Positions 32,517 through 35,771 of a stretch of 35,771 nucleotides of DNA are shown here, one piece after another. Origin of the DNA: JAVBSC01 sp031547305 (GTDB lineage Bacteria > Desulfobacterota > Desulfovibrionia > Desulfovibrionales > Desulfovibrionaceae); contig JAVBSC010000094.1 of NCBI GenBank assembly GCA_031547305.1, forward strand, positions 1-35,771, written 5' to 3'. Positions within the stretch are counted from its first letter, which is position 1, and every line of letters starts with the position of its first letter. Both the position numbers and the translations under genes were made by a program. Under the pieces are notes generated by a model that did not search any database, was not told the origin of the DNA, and saw only the letters and a program-made list of their open reading frames with translations.

Positions 32517-34418
32517 ATGGCCGCCTTTATCACGCCTTTAGGAGAAACCCTGGATCGCGGGTCAGCGATCTGCTCAAAATGGCTCTATGTCGTGGCACTG
32601 ATCAGCACAGCCATCATGGCCTTTCCCACCACCTTTGACGTGGTCAGCCGCCTGGCCTTCGGTATTTCCATTGAAGGAGTGATAGAAATAGAGGAACTCC
32701 TGCTGGTCTTCCTCACCTTCGGCACTTTGGCTTTTATTCAGAGCCAGCGCGGGCACATCATCGTGGATATGCTGGTGGCGCGCATGCCGGCCCGCCTGCG
32801 CGTGCTCACGGATATTTTCAACTCCACCCTTGGCACGGGGCTTTTCGCGGTAATGACGTATTGCATGGGCCGCAATATGCTGGACAAGTTCAGCGGCAAC
32901 GAAGTGACCTTCGTGTTCAACATTCCCCTGGGCTATGCCGTGGCTTTCGCCACCATCGGCACAGCGGTTCTGTCTGTTTCCTACCTGGCCGAGCTGCTCA
33001 TCAAAATCGGCGACGCCGTGGACAACCGGGACGCGATTCTGGCCGCCCTGGTCATCATCCTGGCCCTGTGCTTCATTTACAGCCCCTGGTTCGTGAAAGA
33101 CCTGCCCATAGCCCAGAACAGGCTGCTCATCGGCGGCCTGGGCATGCTCATGATGCTGGGCCTGCTGATGATCGGCCTGCCCATAGGCGTGGGCATGGCC
33201 ATTCTTGGCGCCCTGGGCATGATCATCGTCTACCCGAACTTCCGGCCGGCCATGACCATGCTGGGAATCGGACCCTACACCACGGCTTCCACTTACCTGT
33301 TCACCGTGGCGCCCATGTTCATCCTTATGGGTGAGCTGGCTTTGTATTCCGGCATCAGCGGCGATCTCTTCAAGGCTGCCAGCACCTGGATGGGCCGTCT
33401 GCCAGGCGGCCTGGCCGTGGCTTCAGTAACCGGCTGCGCCGGCTTTGCCGCGGTGTGCGGCGACTCCATGGCCACGGCCGTGACCATGGCTTCCGTGTCC
33501 CTGCCGGAAATGCGCAAGAAGAAGTACGACCTGGGGCTTTCCTGCGCCTGCCTGGCCGCCGGGGGCACCCTGGGCATTCTTATTCCGCCTTCCGTGGGCT
33601 TCATATTTTATTCCCTGGTCACGGAAGTGAGCGTGGGCAAGCTCTTTGTGGCCGGCATCATTCCAGGCATCCTGCTGGCCCTGATTTTCATCTTCACGGT
33701 TGTGTTCATAGCCAAGCGCAACCCGAGCATGGCCCCTCCGGGCGAATCCTCCACCTTTAAGGAAAAGATCGCCGCCACCAAGGGCATATTCGCCATGCTG
33801 ATCCTGATCGTCGTGATCCTGGGCGGCATCCTGACCGGCGTATTCAGCCCCAACGAAGGCGGGGCCGTGGGCGCTGTGGGCACGCTCATTTACGCCTTGG
33901 GGCGGCGCAGGCTGGATTACGCCAAGGCGAAAAGCGCCGTGGAATCCGCCACCCTGATTACCGCCAAACTGGTGTTCATTCTGATCGGCGTGGGCATCAT
34001 GGGCTACTTCTTCGCGGCCACGCGCCTGCCCTTCATGCTCTCCGAGGTTATCACGTCCCTTGACGTCAACCGTTACGTGATTTTTGTGGCCATTGTGATC
34101 TTTTACATCATCATGGGCTGCATCATGAACGTCATTCCCATGATTTTGCTGACCCTGCCGGCGCTTTTCCCCACTATTGAAGCGTTGCAGTTCGACCCGG
34201 TCTGGTTCGGGGTGGTCACGGTCATACTCATGGAAATGGGCCAAATCACTCCGCCCGTGGGCATAAACGTCTTTGCTCTCAGTTCCATCGCCACGGACGT
34301 GCCCATGATGCACATATTCCGAAACGTTGTTCCGTTCTTTTTAGGCATGCTGCTGTTAGTGTTTGTTATAACCGTGTTCCCCGGCATAGCCACCTGGCTG
34401 CCGAGCGTGCTGATGTGA
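32517..34418 (+). CDS. dctQM: Fused TRAP transporter permease DctQM (cluster 2, copy 1)
   Basis: This 633-residue inner-membrane fusion has the DctQ part (about 1-170; EIEELLLVFLTFGTLAFIQS) followed by DctM (about 185-633). Hallmarks are GCAGFAAVCGDSMATAVTMA, AAGGTLGILIPPSVGFIFYS, NEGGAVGAVG and MEMGQITPPVGINVFAL. The frame is open from 32328, but GGGAG lies 7 nt before the ATG at 32517, and the next copy starts at the matching residue (MAALVTPLGELLDRGS), which fixes the start. It presumably works with the two intact DctP receptors upstream. A perfect 12-bp hairpin (34431-34461) follows its stop. Length and architecture equal the cluster 1 permease. Confidence 0.93.
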   Translation: MAAFITPLGETLDRGSAICSKWLYVVALISTAIMAFPTTFDVVSRLAFGISIEGVIEIEELLLVFLTFGTLAFIQSQRGHIIVDMLVARMPARLRVLTDIFNSTLGTGLFAVMTYCMGRNMLDKFSGNEVTFVFNIPLGYAVAFATIGTAVLSVSYLAELLIKIGDAVDNRDAILAALVIILALCFIYSPWFVKDLPIAQNRLLIGGLGMLMMLGLLMIGLPIGVGMAILGALGMIIVYPNFRPAMTMLGIGPYTTASTYLFTVAPMFILMGELALYSGISGDLFKAASTWMGRLPGGLAVASVTGCAGFAAVCGDSMATAVTMASVSLPEMRKKKYDLGLSCACLAAGGTLGILIPPSVGFIFYSLVTEVSVGKLFVAGIIPGILLALIFIFTVVFIAKRNPSMAPPGESSTFKEKIAATKGIFAMLILIVVILGGILTGVFSPNEGGAVGAVGTLIYALGRRRLDYAKAKSAVESATLITAKLVFILIGVGIMGYFFAATRLPFMLSEVITSLDVNRYVIFVAIVIFYIIMGCIMNVIPMILLTLPALFPTIEALQFDPVWFGVVTVILMEMGQITPPVGINVFALSSIATDVPMMHIFRNVVPFFLGMLLLVFVITVFPGIATWLPSVLM

Positions 34419-34430
34419 CGGACTGAATGG

Positions 34431-34461
34431 CCGGCCCGGCGCAAGCAGCGCGCCGGGCCGG
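34431..34461. terminator. Perfect 12-bp GC hairpin between the two dctQM copies
   Basis: CCGGCCCGGCGC (34431-34442), loop AAGCAGC, and its exact complement (34450-34461), starting 13 nt past the stop. There is no T-run, so it may attenuate or protect rather than terminate. Confidence 0.45.
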
Positions 34462-34535
34462 ACGGAAGACTTCCCAAAGGTCTTCATGTCCGCGCGCTCC
34501 CGTAGGGGACGAAAGACCCTTGAGAAGGAAAAAAT

Positions 34536-35771
34536 ATGGCTGCACTCGTAACTCCCCTGGGCGAACTTCTGGACCGCGGCTCCGCGGTCTGCTCAAAATG
34601 GCTTTACAACATCGCCCTGATCAGCACGGCCATTATGGCCTTTCCCACCTTTTTCGACGTGGTCAGCCGCCTGGCCTTCCAAGTGTCCATTGAAGGGGTA
34701 ATAGAAATAGAGGAACTCCTGCTGGTTTTCCTTACCTTCGGCACGCTTGCTTTTATCCAAAGCCAACGCAACCACATCATCGTGGACATGTTCGTCTCGC
34801 GCATGCCGGCCAGGGTCCGAGTGCTTGTGGATCTTTTCCATTCCACCCTGGGGGTCGCGCTTTTTTTCGTCATGGCCTACTGCATGTGGATGAACACGGT
34901 GGCGAAATTCGAAAGCAATGAAGTGACCTTTGTTTTCAGTATTCCTCTTACCTACGCCGTTGGCTTCGCCACTGTGGGCACCCTGGTGCTGGCCGTTTCC
35001 TTCCTGGGCGAAATGCTGCTTACCCTGGGCAAGGCGCTGGACAACAGGGATCTGCTGCTGGCCCTGCTGGTCATAGTCCTGGCCGGCTGCTTTCTGTACA
35101 GCCCCTGGTTCGTCAAAACCCTGCCGATTGTTTCCAACAAACTGCTCATCGGCGGGCTGGGCATGCTCATGCTCATGACCCTGCTCATGCTGGGCATGCC
35201 AATAGGCGTTGGCATGGCCCTCATGGGCGCCCTGGGCATGGTCATTGTCTATCCCAACATAAAGCCGGCCATCACCATGATGGGCATAGGACCATACACC
35301 ACGGCCTCCACTTACCTCTTTACCGTGGCCCCTATGTTCATCCTCATGGGCGAACTGGCCCTGTATTCCGGCATCAGCGGCGACCTGTTCAAGGCGGCCA
35401 GCACCTGGCTGGGCCGTCTGCCCGGCGGCCTGGCCGTGGCCTCCGTAACCGGCTGCGCCGGTTTTGCTGCGGTTTGCGGCGACTCCATGGCCACGGCCGT
35501 GACCATGGCCTCGGTCTCGTTGCCGGAAATGAAAAAGAAAAAGTATGATCTGGGCCTTTCCTGCGCCTGTCTTGCCGCCGGGGGCACTCTGGGCAGTCTT
35601 AGTCCGCCGTCCGTGGGCTGTATCTTTTAGTCCCTGGTTACAGAGGTGAGCATAGGCAGGCTGTTTGTGGCCGGCATCATTCCCGGCCTGCTGCTCACGC
35701 TTATTTTCATCGGCATCGTGGTGTTCATCGCCAAGCGCAATCCGGAATTGGCCCCTACCGGCGAATCGTCC
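34536..35771 (+). pseudogene. Fused TRAP permease DctQM (cluster 2, copy 2), interrupted by in-frame TAG and cut by the window end
   Basis: This is a close paralogue of the preceding dctQM, starting with AAGGA 7 nt before the ATG. It reads for 364 residues through DctQ and the first part of DctM (GCAGFAAVCGDSMATAVTMA is intact), then meets TAG at 35628-35630. Copy 1 has Tyr there (IFYSLVTE against IF*SLVTE). The same frame stays open and DctM-like after the stop to the window edge (SLVTEVSIGRLFVAGIIPGL), so only this codon breaks it. Near the stop, copy 1 GILIPPSVGFIFY reads GSLSPPSVGCIF*, which is unusual for such a conserved loop. It is either a young pseudogene or a sequencing error. A full protein would need about 220 more codons beyond the window. 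Confidence 0.7.

Noticed and set aside
35628..35630. Pyrrolysine or other recoding of the TAG in the second dctQM
   Set aside because: TAG is the normal stop of many genes here (A2M, Dld, both dctP, ligase). The site is a Tyr in a membrane loop, and the neighbouring T-to-G changes point to error or decay.

Overview
The window (about 36 kb, GC-rich with AT-rich intergenic spacers) reads as chromosomal DNA of an anaerobic, sulfate-reducer-like proteobacterium, most likely a member of the Desulfovibrionaceae. The clues are fused DctQM TRAP permeases, a DctP/DctQM/sulfatase/LysR cluster, an XRE-cupin regulator next to an AMP-dependent acyl-CoA ligase, a Dld-type FAD/4Fe-4S lactate oxidoreductase, and a [NiFe]-hydrogenase maturation gene (hypF). 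This assignment is inferred from gene content; no rRNA or other phylogenetic marker is present.

Layout. 1-2.4 kb: a GC-only low-complexity tract, then a U32 peptidase-family gene (minus), divergent from a sodium-coupled neurotransmitter:sodium symporter (NSS) family transporter (2.4-3.8 kb). 3.8-5.9 kb: small genes I do not recognise, one on plus and a three-gene minus-strand cassette, separated by a long inverted repeat. 5.9-11.7 kb: TRAP cluster 1, made of a sulfatase-like hydrolase and a fused DctQM (minus operon), a divergent LysR regulator and a separately transcribed DctP. The spacers upstream of dctQM and of dctP share the same palindrome plus operator-like block. 12-14.3 kb: hypF, standing alone. 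14.5-17.1 kb: a 27-bp inverted repeat, then an XRE-cupin regulator and an acyl-CoA ligase. 17.1-25.3 kb: pbpC and a giant alpha-2-macroglobulin gene (minus), joined by a perfect 19-bp hairpin. 25.5-29.2 kb: a D-lactate dehydrogenase-like gene, then a membrane rhodanese whose promoter carries a perfect 20-bp palindrome. 29.6 kb to the end: TRAP cluster 2, a tandem array of dctP, dctP, a decayed dctP remnant, dctQM and a second dctQM that is interrupted by TAG and leaves the window.

How it fits together. The two TRAP clusters are the main theme: paralogous periplasmic receptors and fused permeases for an unidentified small solute. All three intact receptors lack the arginine that normally clamps the substrate carboxylate in DctP proteins. 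Cluster 1 adds a hydrolase whose nucleophile position is Thr rather than the Cys/Ser of formylglycine sulfatases. Cluster 2 shows duplication and decay in progress. The A2M/PbpC pair is the known periplasmic defence and murein-repair pairing. The Dld-like enzyme and the redox-type operator in front of the rhodanese fit anaerobic energy metabolism.
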